From Bacteroidia bacterium (GTDB taxonomy: Bacteria; Bacteroidota; Bacteroidia; J057): a stretch of 64,000 nt of DNA. The number at the start of each line of letters is the position of its first letter. Positions within the stretch are counted from its first letter, which is position 1. Shown in pieces: positions 35,795 through 45,829 of this stretch. The translations under genes and the position numbers were made by a program. The stretch covers positions 1 through 64,000 of the forward strand of contig JALEFZ010000038.1 in NCBI GenBank assembly GCA_022760475.1, written 5' to 3'. The notes under the pieces were generated by a model that ran no database searches, was not told the DNA's origin, and worked only from the letters and a program-made list of their open reading frames with translations.

Positions 35795-35844
35795 TACCTA
35801 ATAAAAAAAGCCCTTTCAAATGAAAGGGCTTTTTTTATTAGGTA
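35795..35844. terminator. 24-base-pair bidirectional terminator
   Basis: Arms 35795-35818 and 35821-35844 are perfectly complementary with a two-base loop; the stem contains AAAAAAAG and its TTTTTTT partner. It can stop transcription from rplT (plus) and from the minus-strand gene ending at 35943. Confidence 0.85.
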
Positions 35845-35942
35845 GGAATGAACCGATCCCTTGCAAGAAGTTTGGTACTTCATAAAAAAGGCCAGCAGGA
35901 AATTACCTGCCGGCATATCATCTATATTCCTATATCCTTATC

Positions 35943-37715
35943 CTAATAATCCTTGTAATTCAATCCATCCTCTTGATACTGGCCAATGTTAATAGCCTGG
36001 TTTACTTGCGATGAATTGAAGTGATAGTCGATATGAAGGGTCTTGAACCTCGATCCTACCCTCAAATACGTATCGAAAGTAAATTCCTGGTTGGGATCGT
36101 AATTTTTCAACTGCTCCAGGATATAGTTTGCCAGGTCATAGCCCTGAACCGCCCAATCTGAAGGCGTATATTTATACCTTCTCAAATACTCCTGTTCCAT
36201 TTCCCAATACTCGATCTCATCCTTGGTACTCAAATGAGAGGTACTGAAATACAACTGGTAGCTTTCTTTGATGTCTCTTGGAATGGCCTTGTACTTTGAT
36301 TTGAAATGTGGAGAACCCAATACGGGCAGATTTTTATTTTTTTGCTTCAAAACATTTACCACAAGACCCGCAGCTTCTTCATAGCCCATTACCGGGATAT
36401 AAACTCCTGCACTGTCATCTTCTACCTCACTTACCAGTTTGGGGATTTGCTTTATTGCCGCTTCATAATTGGTAGAAAAGGACATCGTATCAACCTTCCC
36501 ACCCAAATCAGAAAATGCTTTTGAAAAACCATCAGCCAATACTTTTGTAGAGGCACTATTGTCTTTGAACATATAAATATGGGTCAATCCCAATTCCTTA
36601 AAGGCAAAATCTGCCATTTTTTCACCTTGAATCCTGGGCGATGGATGTCCCAAAAAGGTATAGGTCTTGTTCTCAATGAGGTCTTCAGCTGGACTGATGG
36701 GAACCACCATTGGGATGGCTCTGGACTCGGCCCATTCGGAGAGAATACGAGACTGGTTGTTGTAAATCGCGCCAATAAGCACACGCGGAACAATCCTATC
36801 CAACCTTGAAGTCAAGGCCCTGGTAATGCCCGTATCCCTTTGGGTGTCTAGGACTTCCATGTAAATCTTGTTTTGACTGGACTCATTATACTTTTGTACG
36901 GCCAATTCAAAACCTTCATAAAACTCCAAACCGATACGAACCTTGGCAGGAACATTCAGGCCTATGTTGTTTGCTTCATCCAAAAAAAGCGGTAGCGCCA
37001 AGGCAATTCTGGTAATCTCCGGTTCAAACACCTTGGTTTTCTTCTCCTCCTGGGAATCCCCCAACATCTTTCTGATGTAGTCGCTGCTTTTGCCTCCTGA
37101 GGCGATGTATGTGGTATAAACAGCCTTGGCCTCCTCCTGCTTTTCATCCTTCAACAACTTGAACATCATCGCTTCAACCCAATAAACCCTGTATCCAGGA
37201 GCTATCTTGGATTCCATACTCTGGAGTTGCTCAACAGAGAATCCACGGAAAAGGCTTTCTCTAAACTGACTCAAGGCATCCGCCTTTATTCTTCCTTTCT
37301 TGGCTTTCTGAGCCAATTTCATCATAGCCAGGAGTCCCTTTTGATTTTCGTAGGCACGATTGTCATTGAGTTGGATCAGAGCTGTATGATATGTAGTCTC
37401 TTCAAGGTATTTTGATTCGGGGTATTCTCTTTTTAGCCTGGCGAATCGTTTCTTTGCGATGTCGTAATACTCAGCATAGTAAGCAGCCAAACCAGAAAGG
37501 TAAATTGCCGCTGTTATTGACCTGTGATATTCTGGCCCAATGGCTTGTTCAAAGGCATCCATGGCCTCTGGATAGTTTCCACTGCGCATCAATCGCTTTC
37601 CTTGCTCCAGGTACTCTTCAGCCTTTTGATTAACCGCTACCTGGGTAGCAGGTTTAAACAAAGCACAGGAGCTAAGTATGGTAGAAAGGACCAGAAAAAT
37701 AATTATTCGATTCAT
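35943..37715 (-). CDS. TPR plus periplasmic-binding-fold lipoprotein, LpoA-like (copy 1)
   Basis: The 590-residue lipoprotein has lipobox LSSCA (Cys at about 17). Residues 30-230 are TPR-like helices (EYLEQGKRLMRSGNYPEAMDAFEQ in broken form and YYAEYYDIAKKRFARLK). The C-terminal about 350 residues follow the type I periplasmic binding (leucine-binding/ANF receptor) pattern: IALALPLF, GLEFYEGFELAVQKYN, PMVVPISPAEDL and AVQGYDLANYILEQL. The LpoA activators of penicillin-binding proteins have this same two-part order, but ligand-binding receptors of amino acid ABC systems are alternatives. No permeases are nearby. A related copy precedes it by 27 bases. Confidence 0.85.
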   Translation of the reverse strand: MNRIIIFLVLSTILSSCALFKPATQVAVNQKAEEYLEQGKRLMRSGNYPEAMDAFEQAIGPEYHRSITAAIYLSGLAAYYAEYYDIAKKRFARLKREYPESKYLEETTYHTALIQLNDNRAYENQKGLLAMMKLAQKAKKGRIKADALSQFRESLFRGFSVEQLQSMESKIAPGYRVYWVEAMMFKLLKDEKQEEAKAVYTTYIASGGKSSDYIRKMLGDSQEEKKTKVFEPEITRIALALPLFLDEANNIGLNVPAKVRIGLEFYEGFELAVQKYNESSQNKIYMEVLDTQRDTGITRALTSRLDRIVPRVLIGAIYNNQSRILSEWAESRAIPMVVPISPAEDLIENKTYTFLGHPSPRIQGEKMADFAFKELGLTHIYMFKDNSASTKVLADGFSKAFSDLGGKVDTMSFSTNYEAAIKQIPKLVSEVEDDSAGVYIPVMGYEEAAGLVVNVLKQKNKNLPVLGSPHFKSKYKAIPRDIKESYQLYFSTSHLSTKDEIEYWEMEQEYLRRYKYTPSDWAVQGYDLANYILEQLKNYDPNQEFTFDTYLRVGSRFKTLHIDYHFNSSQVNQAINIGQYQEDGLNYKDY

Positions 37716-37742
37716 GTTTGCCTTTGCGAATTAATGGAAATA

Positions 37743-39587
37743 TTAGTCTCTAATATCAAGTATGCTTTCAGCCCTAAATAAAGGCTCAATTCCGAGTTTT
37801 TCCTTGCAGTTCAAGCATTCGGTACCGGTTTCATTGAATTGGAGAAGGTTGACCGATTGATTGACCTGCTGCCCACGAAAATCGATTTTGAAGTGCAAAC
37901 CATAAAATGGTGGGTAAGCGCGCATAAAGTCTGCCAGGTTATCGCCTTTTCCATGCGGGAATTTTTCTACCATCTCCATCAGATAATGCCCAATGTCATA
38001 GCCCTGAACAGAGTATTGACCGGGAGGAAAGTCATAGTTCTTCAGGTAATTTCTGAAAAAGTTTTGGTACTCTGGATTCCTCTCATTCACAAAATAACTG
38101 GTACTACAGATCAATTCGTAGCTGTTTTTTAACTCGCGATCTACTGTATTGTACCTGTTCCACCAATGAGGACCTCCCATTACCTTCATTTTGTAGTCCA
38201 ATGCCTTCATTTGACTTAAGACCAAGCCTGCACTTTCCTGATTGCCCTGAATGGGAATGTAAACTCCCTTAACTCCGGCTTTTTTCAATTTCCTGACTTC
38301 CTTGATAATTTTCTTGGAAGCAGTCTTGTCATACTTTGATGGAACCTTTATATCCAATACTGTACCACCAAGGGTTTTAAAGTTCTCAGTAAAAGCATAA
38401 GCCAACTGTTCAGTGCTGTTGGTCCCATCCCTGAAGACTGCCACATTCTTGAGATTCAAGTACCCGTGAGCATAAAGTGCCATGCTTTGCCCATGTTCTC
38501 TGGCAGAGGGGTGTGCAATGAACACCTGGCTTTTGGATTGTGCCAATGAGCGAGAGGGACTAAGTGGAACCAATTGTGGGATCAGGTTATACTCAGCCCA
38601 GGTACCAATGATCCTGGATTGGGCATTGTAAATATCCCCTACAATAAGGTCAGGCCGAAGGCTTTCAAGCCGGTTGAGAATAAGCTCGGTGGTCAAGCTA
38701 TCCCTTCTGGAATCCAATACTTCTACATATACCTTATTAGAATCTACCCGAATGTAATCCTTCATACCCATGGCCAGGCCTTCATAATACTCGATTGGCA
38801 AAATCTTGCTACGTGGCAATTTGCTGGAATCCAGCCAGGACTCGTTCAACTTCCCAGGAATGATGACAGCAATTTTAAATACACCAGGGTCTACATAACG
38901 AACTATTTTCTCGTCAGTAAACATCCGCTCAATGAAGGGAGAAAAGTAATTATGATTTTCCTTATAAAAATCATACATCTGCCTTAGCTCTACAAAATCA
39001 TTATTTTGATAAAGTCTGTAGGCCAATGCATCCAACAGAAACAATTGCTCGTTTAGAGGCAATCGCTCGATGATATATTCCAATCTTTCATCCTCAGCAT
39101 CAAAATAAATGTAATGATCCAGTGCATCCTTGGCATCTTTCCTGAGTAAGACAGTTGAAGCAGAATCCTTTAGCATCATCAGGTCTTCAAAGGCCATAAA
39201 TGCCGCAGTATCTTGCCAGGAATCCAGCAATGACCTCGAAAGGTGATACCTGCTGTCTTCGGCATATTTGGAGTCAGGAAATAGGTCCATGAACTGCCTG
39301 AAGACCAATTCGGCTTCAGACATGTTGTCGAGGTTGAAGGAACTGAGCCCCCAGAAGTACAGGGCTGTTGAACTGAGTTGGTGAGTTGGCCTGTTGTAGG
39401 CTGCCTTAAAGGCATCCAGCGCCAATTCGGGATTTCCTATTTCAAGGAAGTATTTTCCTTGCTCAACAAAATTTATGGCTACAGTATCCAGAGGAAGTCT
39501 TCCTCTTTGGGCCATGCCCTTGACAGGCAGGATTAAAAGGCCAAGAAGGCCTATTACCCAAAATAATTGGATGACAGATCGATTCAT
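37743..39587 (-). CDS. TPR plus periplasmic-binding-fold protein, LpoA-like (copy 2)
   Basis: The 614-residue relative of the downstream gene has a signal peptide (LFWVIGLLGLLILPVKGMAQ) without a lipobox, so it is probably periplasmic. It repeats the layout: N-terminal TPR-like helices (VEQGKYFLEIGNPELALDAF), then the binding-fold half with PLSPSRSLAQSKSQVFIAHP, GVKGVYIPIQGNQESAGLVL and YSVQGYDIGHYLMEM. The start at 39587 is favoured over 39605, since the earlier residues lie before the signal. The two genes are likely one operon. They may form a pair with shared or complementary roles, one anchored to a membrane and the other free. Confidence 0.83.
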   Translation of the reverse strand: MNRSVIQLFWVIGLLGLLILPVKGMAQRGRLPLDTVAINFVEQGKYFLEIGNPELALDAFKAAYNRPTHQLSSTALYFWGLSSFNLDNMSEAELVFRQFMDLFPDSKYAEDSRYHLSRSLLDSWQDTAAFMAFEDLMMLKDSASTVLLRKDAKDALDHYIYFDAEDERLEYIIERLPLNEQLFLLDALAYRLYQNNDFVELRQMYDFYKENHNYFSPFIERMFTDEKIVRYVDPGVFKIAVIIPGKLNESWLDSSKLPRSKILPIEYYEGLAMGMKDYIRVDSNKVYVEVLDSRRDSLTTELILNRLESLRPDLIVGDIYNAQSRIIGTWAEYNLIPQLVPLSPSRSLAQSKSQVFIAHPSAREHGQSMALYAHGYLNLKNVAVFRDGTNSTEQLAYAFTENFKTLGGTVLDIKVPSKYDKTASKKIIKEVRKLKKAGVKGVYIPIQGNQESAGLVLSQMKALDYKMKVMGGPHWWNRYNTVDRELKNSYELICSTSYFVNERNPEYQNFFRNYLKNYDFPPGQYSVQGYDIGHYLMEMVEKFPHGKGDNLADFMRAYPPFYGLHFKIDFRGQQVNQSVNLLQFNETGTECLNCKEKLGIEPLFRAESILDIRD

Positions 39588-39630
39588 TGGATTGTGGATT
39601 GTCATTTATTTTTGCTGTGTTTCAGCTTAT

Positions 39631-41160
39631 TTACTCCCATTCAATGGTGGCAGGAGGCTTGGAACTGATGTCATAGACCACCCTGTTGACTCCTTTGACT
39701 TGATTGATAATGCGATTGCTCATATCCGCCAAAAAATCAAAGGGCAACCTTGACCAATCGGCGGTCATTCCGTCCCTACTTCCAACAGCACGCAAAGAAA
39801 CTACCTTTTCATATGTCCTTTCATCTCCCATTACCCCTACTGAGGCTACCGGAAGCAATACCGCAAAGGCCTGCCAAACTTCATCATAAAGGTCAAATTC
39901 CCTCAAGCCATTGATAAAGATGGCATCCACCTCTTGAAGAATGGCAATTTTTTCTCTGTCAATGTCTCCGAGTATCCTGATAGCGAGTCCAGGGCCTGGG
40001 AAGGGATGGCGCCCAATAAACTTCTCCCCTAATCCAAGGTCTCTCCCTACATTGCGAACTTCATCTTTGAACAAATAACGAAGTGGTTCTACCACCTTTA
40101 GATTCATTTTTTCAGGAAGGCCACCTACATTGTGATGTGATTTTATGGTTGCAGAAGGACCTTTTACAGAGACACTTTCAATTACATCAGGGTAAATGGT
40201 GCCCTGCGCAAGGAAATTTGCCCCTTCGATCTTGTTCGCTTCTTCTTGAAAGACTTCAATAAATACCCTACCAATTGTCTTCCTCTTTTGCTCAGGATCA
40301 GTAATTCCGGCCAACTCTGACAAAAATTTATCACTGGCATCAACTCCTCTAACGTTCAATCCCAAACTTTCATATTGCTTCAGTACATCAACAAATTCAT
40401 TTTTTCGAAGCAATCCGTTGTCAACAAATATACAATATAAATTTTCTCCGATGGCACGGTGTATCAGACTGGCTGCAACCGTGGAGTCTACTCCTCCTGA
40501 AAGCCCGCAAATCACCTTTCCATTCCCTATCTCCGCTTTAATTTCTGCAACTGTACTCTCTATAAAACTTGCAGGAGTCCAATCTGGTGCCAAATCACAA
40601 GCCTCATACAGGAAATTTCTAATGATCCTGTCTCCTTGAACGGAGTGAGTCACCTCGGGGTGGAATTGGAGGCCAAAGACTGGCAGTTCGTTGTGTTGGA
40701 AGGCTGCAATGGGAATGCTGTCGGTGCTACCGGATAGCTGATATCCTTCTGGAAGTTTCAAAATGGTGTCTCCATGGCTCATCCACACCTGAGAATCCTG
40801 ATCCAGGGAATCAAAAAGTCCCTGCTCGTTTTCTCTCTTGAAAATGGCACGTCCATATTCTCTATGGTCTGAAGAAGCTACTTCGCCATTATAGGTTTTT
40901 GCAATCAATTGTGCTCCATAACAAATGGCCAAAACAGGCACCTTTGAGATGATGCTGTCCAGCTCAATATTTGGGGCATCCTCGTCATTCACGCTACAGG
41001 GTCCACCAGAAAGGATGATCCCTTTCAAATTATCAGAAAAGTTGATTTCTGCATGGAAAGGCTGAATCTCACAGTAGACATGTTGCTCCCTTACCCTCCT
41101 CGCTATTAACTGGGTATACTGAGAACCAAAATCTATAATAAGGACTTTGTTGCTATTCAT
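39631..41160 (-). CDS. guaA: GMP synthase (glutamine-hydrolysing)
   Basis: Converts XMP to GMP. The 509-residue protein has an N-terminal class I glutamine amidotransferase domain (GGPCSV, nucleophile C80 in AICYGAQ, and [11 protein letters not shown]), then an ATP pyrophosphatase domain with the P-loop [16 protein letters not shown] at about 220, then the dimerisation domain ending [20 protein letters not shown] and KPPATIEWE. The start at 41160 ([14 protein letters not shown]) is four bases downstream of a perfect -7 element, so longer in-frame starts are not transcribed. Confidence 0.98.
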   Translation of the reverse strand: MNSNKVLIIDFGSQYTQLIARRVREQHVYCEIQPFHAEINFSDNLKGIILSGGPCSVNDEDAPNIELDSIISKVPVLAICYGAQLIAKTYNGEVASSDHREYGRAIFKRENEQGLFDSLDQDSQVWMSHGDTILKLPEGYQLSGSTDSIPIAAFQHNELPVFGLQFHPEVTHSVQGDRIIRNFLYEACDLAPDWTPASFIESTVAEIKAEIGNGKVICGLSGGVDSTVAASLIHRAIGENLYCIFVDNGLLRKNEFVDVLKQYESLGLNVRGVDASDKFLSELAGITDPEQKRKTIGRVFIEVFQEEANKIEGANFLAQGTIYPDVIESVSVKGPSATIKSHHNVGGLPEKMNLKVVEPLRYLFKDEVRNVGRDLGLGEKFIGRHPFPGPGLAIRILGDIDREKIAILQEVDAIFINGLREFDLYDEVWQAFAVLLPVASVGVMGDERTYEKVVSLRAVGSRDGMTADWSRLPFDFLADMSNRIINQVKGVNRVVYDISSKPPATIEWE

Positions 41161-41164
41161 GGCG

Positions 41165-41196
41165 CAAAAGTAGTCTCCATAATTTATTATGCCAAA
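41165..41196 (-). promoter_or_regulatory. guaA promoter
   Basis: On the minus strand TTTG (41193-41196), a 20-base spacer and TACTTTTG (41165-41172). The -7 box ends four bases before ATG, predicting a leaderless message. Confidence 0.6.
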
Positions 41197-41221
41197 CCAC
41201 AAAATCAACAGCTGCTAACTA

Positions 41222-42073
41222 CTAAAGGCTGTGACCACAATACTTGCAAAATGTGGCATCAGAATCATGCCCGTATCGGCTACAACTGGGACAGGAGGTT
41301 GTGTTGATTTCCTCTTCCTCAACAACATCAGCTTTAGAAATTTCGGAAGATACTATCCCTGTAGGAACAGCAATAATGGCATAACCCAGGATCATCAGGA
41401 TAGAAGAAAGAAATTGGCCTAACTCTGTAGTAGGTGAAATGTCTCCATACCCGACAGTCGTAAGAGTTACGATTGCCCAATAAATGGAGATAGGAATAGA
41501 TGTGAACTTGGTTTCAGGATCTGTACCTTCGATGAGGTACATGGCAGAACCCATGATGACCACAATCGTCATGACCGCCATCATGAATACGGTAATTTTA
41601 GTCCTGCTTGCCCTGAGGGCTGATAACAGCACATTCCCCTGGGAAGTGTAATTGGAGAGTTTGAGGATTCTGAAAACCCTCAGTAGACGCAAAGCCCTGA
41701 TGGTAACCAGGTATTGGGTACCGGGCAGGAAAAGACTAAGGAAGGTTGGCAAGATGGAAAGCAGGTCTACAATTCCATAAAATGAAAATATATACACAAA
41801 GGGCCGATAGACACTGTAAATCCTCAGGCAATACTCTATGGTAAATAGAATGGTTACAACCCATTCAATTATGGTAAAGAGGCTTTGGTACTCCTTATTG
41901 ATTCTGGGAACTGATTCCAGCATCACCACCGCCACACTGATCCCGATTAACCAGAGCAAAATGATGTCAAAAGCCTTTCCCGCAGGCGTATCTGCTTCGA
42001 AAATGATCTCGTGAATCTTGTGTCTGAGGGGATTCACAATTTTATCTGAAGTCTTTCTTTGTGTGGGATCCAT
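41222..42073 (-). CDS. voltage-gated-type potassium channel with C-terminal zinc ribbon
   Basis: The 283-residue membrane protein follows the six-segment voltage-gated channel plan. S1-S3 span about 35-115, S4 is a basic helix near 122-142 (IRALRLLRVFRILKL), and the pore loop TVGYGD (about 213-218) is the potassium selectivity filter, followed by S6 (LSSILMILGYAIIAVPTGIVSS). After S6 the chain ends in two CxxC pairs (CPSC and CKYC) eleven residues apart, a predicted zinc ribbon. This suggests a potassium channel regulated by or assembled through a cytoplasmic zinc module. It is divergent from the gene at 42235. Confidence 0.88.
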   Translation of the reverse strand: MDPTQRKTSDKIVNPLRHKIHEIIFEADTPAGKAFDIILLWLIGISVAVVMLESVPRINKEYQSLFTIIEWVVTILFTIEYCLRIYSVYRPFVYIFSFYGIVDLLSILPTFLSLFLPGTQYLVTIRALRLLRVFRILKLSNYTSQGNVLLSALRASRTKITVFMMAVMTIVVIMGSAMYLIEGTDPETKFTSIPISIYWAIVTLTTVGYGDISPTTELGQFLSSILMILGYAIIAVPTGIVSSEISKADVVEEEEINTTSCPSCSRYGHDSDATFCKYCGHSL

Positions 42074-42234
42074 GAAGGATTAAGTAAGAATGATTTTAGG
42101 CAAAAAAAAAAATAATCAAGTTTGAATAACTGAATATTAGATTCAAATGCCTAAAGACTAAGGATGTAACTTTTTCAAAATTCTAACTTTTCCCTATGTA
42201 GCCGGGAAAATAATCTTTATATTCGCAGTCCGTA

Positions 42235-42594
42235 ATGAGACTTACGAAGTTCACATATCCCTTAATCGCTCTGGCGATTATTCCTGTGGCGTTGATTTCT
42301 CTTAAGAAAATCAATAAAAACAGCTTTTTCGATCACTTTTTTAAAGTAATTGAAGAGGTTGAGCTTCGCAATTCGCACGAACTTGAGTCTTATTCGAACC
42401 ACATCTGGTACAAGGCTTCTTTGGTTCAGAAAAAGGACTTGAAGAAACTTATCCTCAAATACTCTTCAAATACCCCACTCTTTGTTTCCCTATTTATCCC
42501 TCAAAAATTCCAAACACCTTTTATTCAGGAGAGTAGGAAAATCGGGATTGGGATGATTTTAGGGTATTTGATCCCTCTTACCAGGGCTCCTTAG
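42235..42594 (+). CDS. small membrane-anchored protein of unknown function
   Basis: The 119-residue protein begins with a basic residue and a hydrophobic anchor (about 8-23, YPLIALAIIPVALISL). The remainder is charged, and a second hydrophobic run at about 100-115 (IGIGMILGYLIPL) could be another membrane segment. I do not recognise it. The -7-like TATATTCG (42218-42225) lies nine bases before the ATG, which supports a real gene. It precedes secDF by 123 bases and is separated from it by a hairpin. Confidence 0.5.
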   Translation: MRLTKFTYPLIALAIIPVALISLKKINKNSFFDHFFKVIEEVELRNSHELESYSNHIWYKASLVQKKDLKKLILKYSSNTPLFVSLFIPQKFQTPFIQESRKIGIGMILGYLIPLTRAP

Positions 42595-42614
42595 CAATTG
42601 TTTTTTTTCCCTTT

Positions 42615-42660
42615 GCTGATATCCTTAACAAATAGGATACACATCAGCCATGCTTTTTTC
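42615..42660 (+). terminator. imperfect hairpin between the small gene and secDF
   Basis: GCTGAT-ATCCT pairs with AGGAT-ACAC-ATCAGC, with a four-base bulge, followed by CCATGCTTTTTTC. It could be a terminator or a leader hairpin for secDF. Confidence 0.4.
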
Positions 42661-42717
42661 AAGCAACAATTTTCACATTAACATACATTCAACATTTAAA
42701 CTGAATTTTATTCACCC

Positions 42718-45700
42718 ATGCGTAATAAAAATACGGTAATCTTTTTGTTGATCATCTTTACCATTATATGTGGTTATAACCTCTATTGGACTTATGTACA
42801 GTTCGATGCAGAAGGTAAGATCAACACAGCGCGTTCAGCGTTTGAAAAACTCGAAAAAGTAAAGTCTGACAAGGCTGAATGGACAGCCGAAGATTCAGCA
42901 GTGATGCTGGAATATGATGAAATCATCAAGGACACAGAATTTCAGGCCAAGCGCAAAAAAGCCATCGAAAGGTCATTCACCCTGGGTCTTGACCTTCAAG
43001 GGGGTATGTTCGTTACCCTCGAAATCGGGGTTGAGGAGCTGCTTAAGACCATGTCTACCAATGCCACAGACTCCAGCTTGCTCAAAGCGCTGTCCTGTGC
43101 CACGGAAAGGCAAAAATCTGAACCTACTCAGTATGTCGATCTATTCGTAGATTGTTATGAGCAACAAAATCCCAATGGTAGCCTGGGTGTCCTTTTCTCC
43201 TCTGAAGAATTGGGAATCTCAGTTGGTTCAAACAACAGTGAAGTAAAGGAAATCCTTCAGTCAAAAGCGAATTCTGCCATTGACCGTACCTTTAACATCC
43301 TACGTACTCGTATTGACCAGTTTGGTGTGGCTTCACCCAACCTTCAAAAACAGGAAAGTACTGGTAGAATCCTGATGGAATTGCCAGGGGTTAAAGATCC
43401 CGAACGTGTACGTCAACTAATTGTAACTACAGCTGAGCTGGAGTTCTATGTATGCCGCTCCTTTGCAGATGCAGTTCCTGTCCTACAGGAAATCAATGAT
43501 AAAATGAGGGTCATCAACGGAATTGTGGCAGAGTCTGACTCCAATGCCGTAGATTCTACACTTGCAGATGGATCCGTAGACGAGAATGCTGAGCTTTTGG
43601 CTGATAACGAAGGTGCGGAGGCTGATACTAGCTCTACAGACTCTTCCAGTTCAGACAGCATTTCTTCTATTTCTGATTTGATTGATGAAGAGGGAGATGT
43701 TACTGATGGCGACGACCAGGCTTCTGCAGAAGATCTTGCGAAGTATCGCCGTGAGAATCCACTTTTTGGACTCTTCGCTTCTTTTAGCCAGTACAACCCT
43801 AACTATCCCAATAGCCCAAGAATTGGTTATGTACACTACAATGATACTGCCAAGGTAAATGCTATTTTGGCTTTGGAAGAAATCAAATCTCTGATCCCAC
43901 CAGACATGCACTTTGCATGGTCTTTTAAAGGTGAAAAAGACTATCCAGAATTGTTTATGCTTTACGCCATTCGCGCCAGCGAGGACGGCGAGCCTGACAT
44001 GAGCGGAGATGCAGTAGCTACCGCTCGCCAGGACTATGGCCAGACAGGAGATGAGGTAGTTACCATGAGGATGACCGCAGAAGGTACCAAAAGATGGGCT
44101 GCCCTGACTCAGGCAAATGTAAACAACAGCATTGCAGTCCTTCTTGACGGAAAGGTTTACTCTGCACCTAATATCAACGAAGCCATCACAGGTGGTAACA
44201 CGGAGATCTCTGGTGATTTCAGCCTCGAAGAAGCGAAAGACCTTGCCAACGTACTGGAAGCAGGTCAGCTGCCCGTGCCTGCCCGCATCCAGGGTGAAGA
44301 AACCATTGGGCCTACTCTTGGAGCAGAAAACATCTCTGATGGATTCTCCTCTTTCATTGCGGCCTTCATCATTACCCTGATCTTCATGGGACTTTACTAT
44401 GCCCGTGCTGGATTGGTGGCGAATGTTGCCCTCCTGGCTAACCTTGTATTCTTCCTGGGTTGTTCTGCAGCCTTTACCATTGTATTGACGATGCCTGGTG
44501 TTGCCGCGGTGGTATTGACAGTAGGTATGGCAGTAGATGCCAACGTACTTATCTTCGAAAGGATTCGAGAAGAACTGGCCAAGGACAAAACCATGAAAGC
44601 CTCCATCAAGGCTGGTTTCTCCAACGCATTCTCCTCCGTAATGGACGCAAACATCACCACCTTCTTGACTGGTGTTGTCCTTTATGCATTTGGTGTAGGA
44701 CCAATTAGAGGTTTCGCCGTTTCATTGATGATTGGTATCATTACCTCTTTGATCTCTGCCTTGATCATCACTCGCCTGATCCTTGACTGGTATGGAAACC
44801 GTGGTGGAAATAACCTTAAGTTCGGATTTGACTGGACTACAGGTCTGTTTGACAGGGTAAAACTGAACATGGTTAAGACCCACAAAACTTTCTACTATAT
44901 TTCTGGTGCATTGGTAGTTGGTTGTTTGGCTGCGACCATCTTCGTTGGCCCCAAAACAGGTGTAGACTTCCAGGGTGGACGTCAGTTCAAAGTAGAGTTC
45001 TTGAACAGTGATGAAAGTCCAAGATTCCTTTCAGGAACAGACATTGAGCAGATTCGAACAGATTTGACTGCTGTTTTCGAAAATGATGCTCCAGTTATCA
45101 AAACGGTTACCGCAGACAACCAATTGATGATTACCTCTGCATACAAAATTGATGACCCAGCTGTAACAGGCGATAGCATCTATTACCTCTTGACTGAAGG
45201 CTTAAAAACCAACTTCTCTCAAGATACCATCAAGCAGTTGAGTTTGTCAGATGTAGGTCCGACTGTGGCGAATGACATTCAGCGTGCAGCGATCTACTCG
45301 GTGATCTTCTCGCTTTTGATCATCTTCATGTACATCCTGATTCGTTTCCGTAGGTGGCAGTACTCTTTGGGTGCGATCATCGCAGTATTCCACGACGTAA
45401 TCATCACCCTGGGTATCTTTACCATTCTTGGTCAATTTGACCTTGGATTCAGCCTTGAGGTGAACCAGGCTTTCATTGCAGCCCTGCTGACGATCATTGG
45501 TTACTCAATCAATGACACGGTGGTTGTATTCGACCGTATCAGGGAGAATATAGGTGAGATGAAAGCATCTAAGTTGGATGACATTTATGATGTGTCTATT
45601 GATCAGACTATCAGCCGTACCTTGATCACTTCTTTGACGACCTTCCTGACTGCCTTGATTTTATTCATCTTTGGTGGGGATGTGATTAGAGGTTTCGTAT

Positions 45701-45804
45701 TTGCGATCATGATCGGTATCCTTGTGGGTACTTACTCTTCGATTTACGTAGCAAGCCCAATTTCTCTTGACTTGATCAAAAGAGGAATGAAGGAAAAAGC
45801 ATAA
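42718..45804 (+). CDS. secDF: fused SecDF protein translocase subunit
   Basis: SecD and SecF use the proton motive force to help pull preproteins through SecYEG. The 1028 residues fuse both, as is usual in Bacteroidota. The SecD part (to about 700) holds LGLDLQGGM, six membrane segments from about 545, and VGMAVDANVLIFERIREEL. The SecF part has VDFQGGRQFKVEF and IIGYSINDTVVVFDRIREN. An insert of acidic and serine residues at about 263-340 is longer than in enteric SecD. The strand is alone in its unit, with a terminator 26 bases after the stop. Confidence 0.97.
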   Translation: MRNKNTVIFLLIIFTIICGYNLYWTYVQFDAEGKINTARSAFEKLEKVKSDKAEWTAEDSAVMLEYDEIIKDTEFQAKRKKAIERSFTLGLDLQGGMFVTLEIGVEELLKTMSTNATDSSLLKALSCATERQKSEPTQYVDLFVDCYEQQNPNGSLGVLFSSEELGISVGSNNSEVKEILQSKANSAIDRTFNILRTRIDQFGVASPNLQKQESTGRILMELPGVKDPERVRQLIVTTAELEFYVCRSFADAVPVLQEINDKMRVINGIVAESDSNAVDSTLADGSVDENAELLADNEGAEADTSSTDSSSSDSISSISDLIDEEGDVTDGDDQASAEDLAKYRRENPLFGLFASFSQYNPNYPNSPRIGYVHYNDTAKVNAILALEEIKSLIPPDMHFAWSFKGEKDYPELFMLYAIRASEDGEPDMSGDAVATARQDYGQTGDEVVTMRMTAEGTKRWAALTQANVNNSIAVLLDGKVYSAPNINEAITGGNTEISGDFSLEEAKDLANVLEAGQLPVPARIQGEETIGPTLGAENISDGFSSFIAAFIITLIFMGLYYARAGLVANVALLANLVFFLGCSAAFTIVLTMPGVAAVVLTVGMAVDANVLIFERIREELAKDKTMKASIKAGFSNAFSSVMDANITTFLTGVVLYAFGVGPIRGFAVSLMIGIITSLISALIITRLILDWYGNRGGNNLKFGFDWTTGLFDRVKLNMVKTHKTFYYISGALVVGCLAATIFVGPKTGVDFQGGRQFKVEFLNSDESPRFLSGTDIEQIRTDLTAVFENDAPVIKTVTADNQLMITSAYKIDDPAVTGDSIYYLLTEGLKTNFSQDTIKQLSLSDVGPTVANDIQRAAIYSVIFSLLIIFMYILIRFRRWQYSLGAIIAVFHDVIITLGIFTILGQFDLGFSLEVNQAFIAALLTIIGYSINDTVVVFDRIRENIGEMKASKLDDIYDVSIDQTISRTLITSLTTFLTALILFIFGGDVIRGFVFAIMIGILVGTYSSIYVASPISLDLIKRGMKEKA

Positions 45805-45829
45805 GTAAAAAGAAGCATTGAATAGAAAT

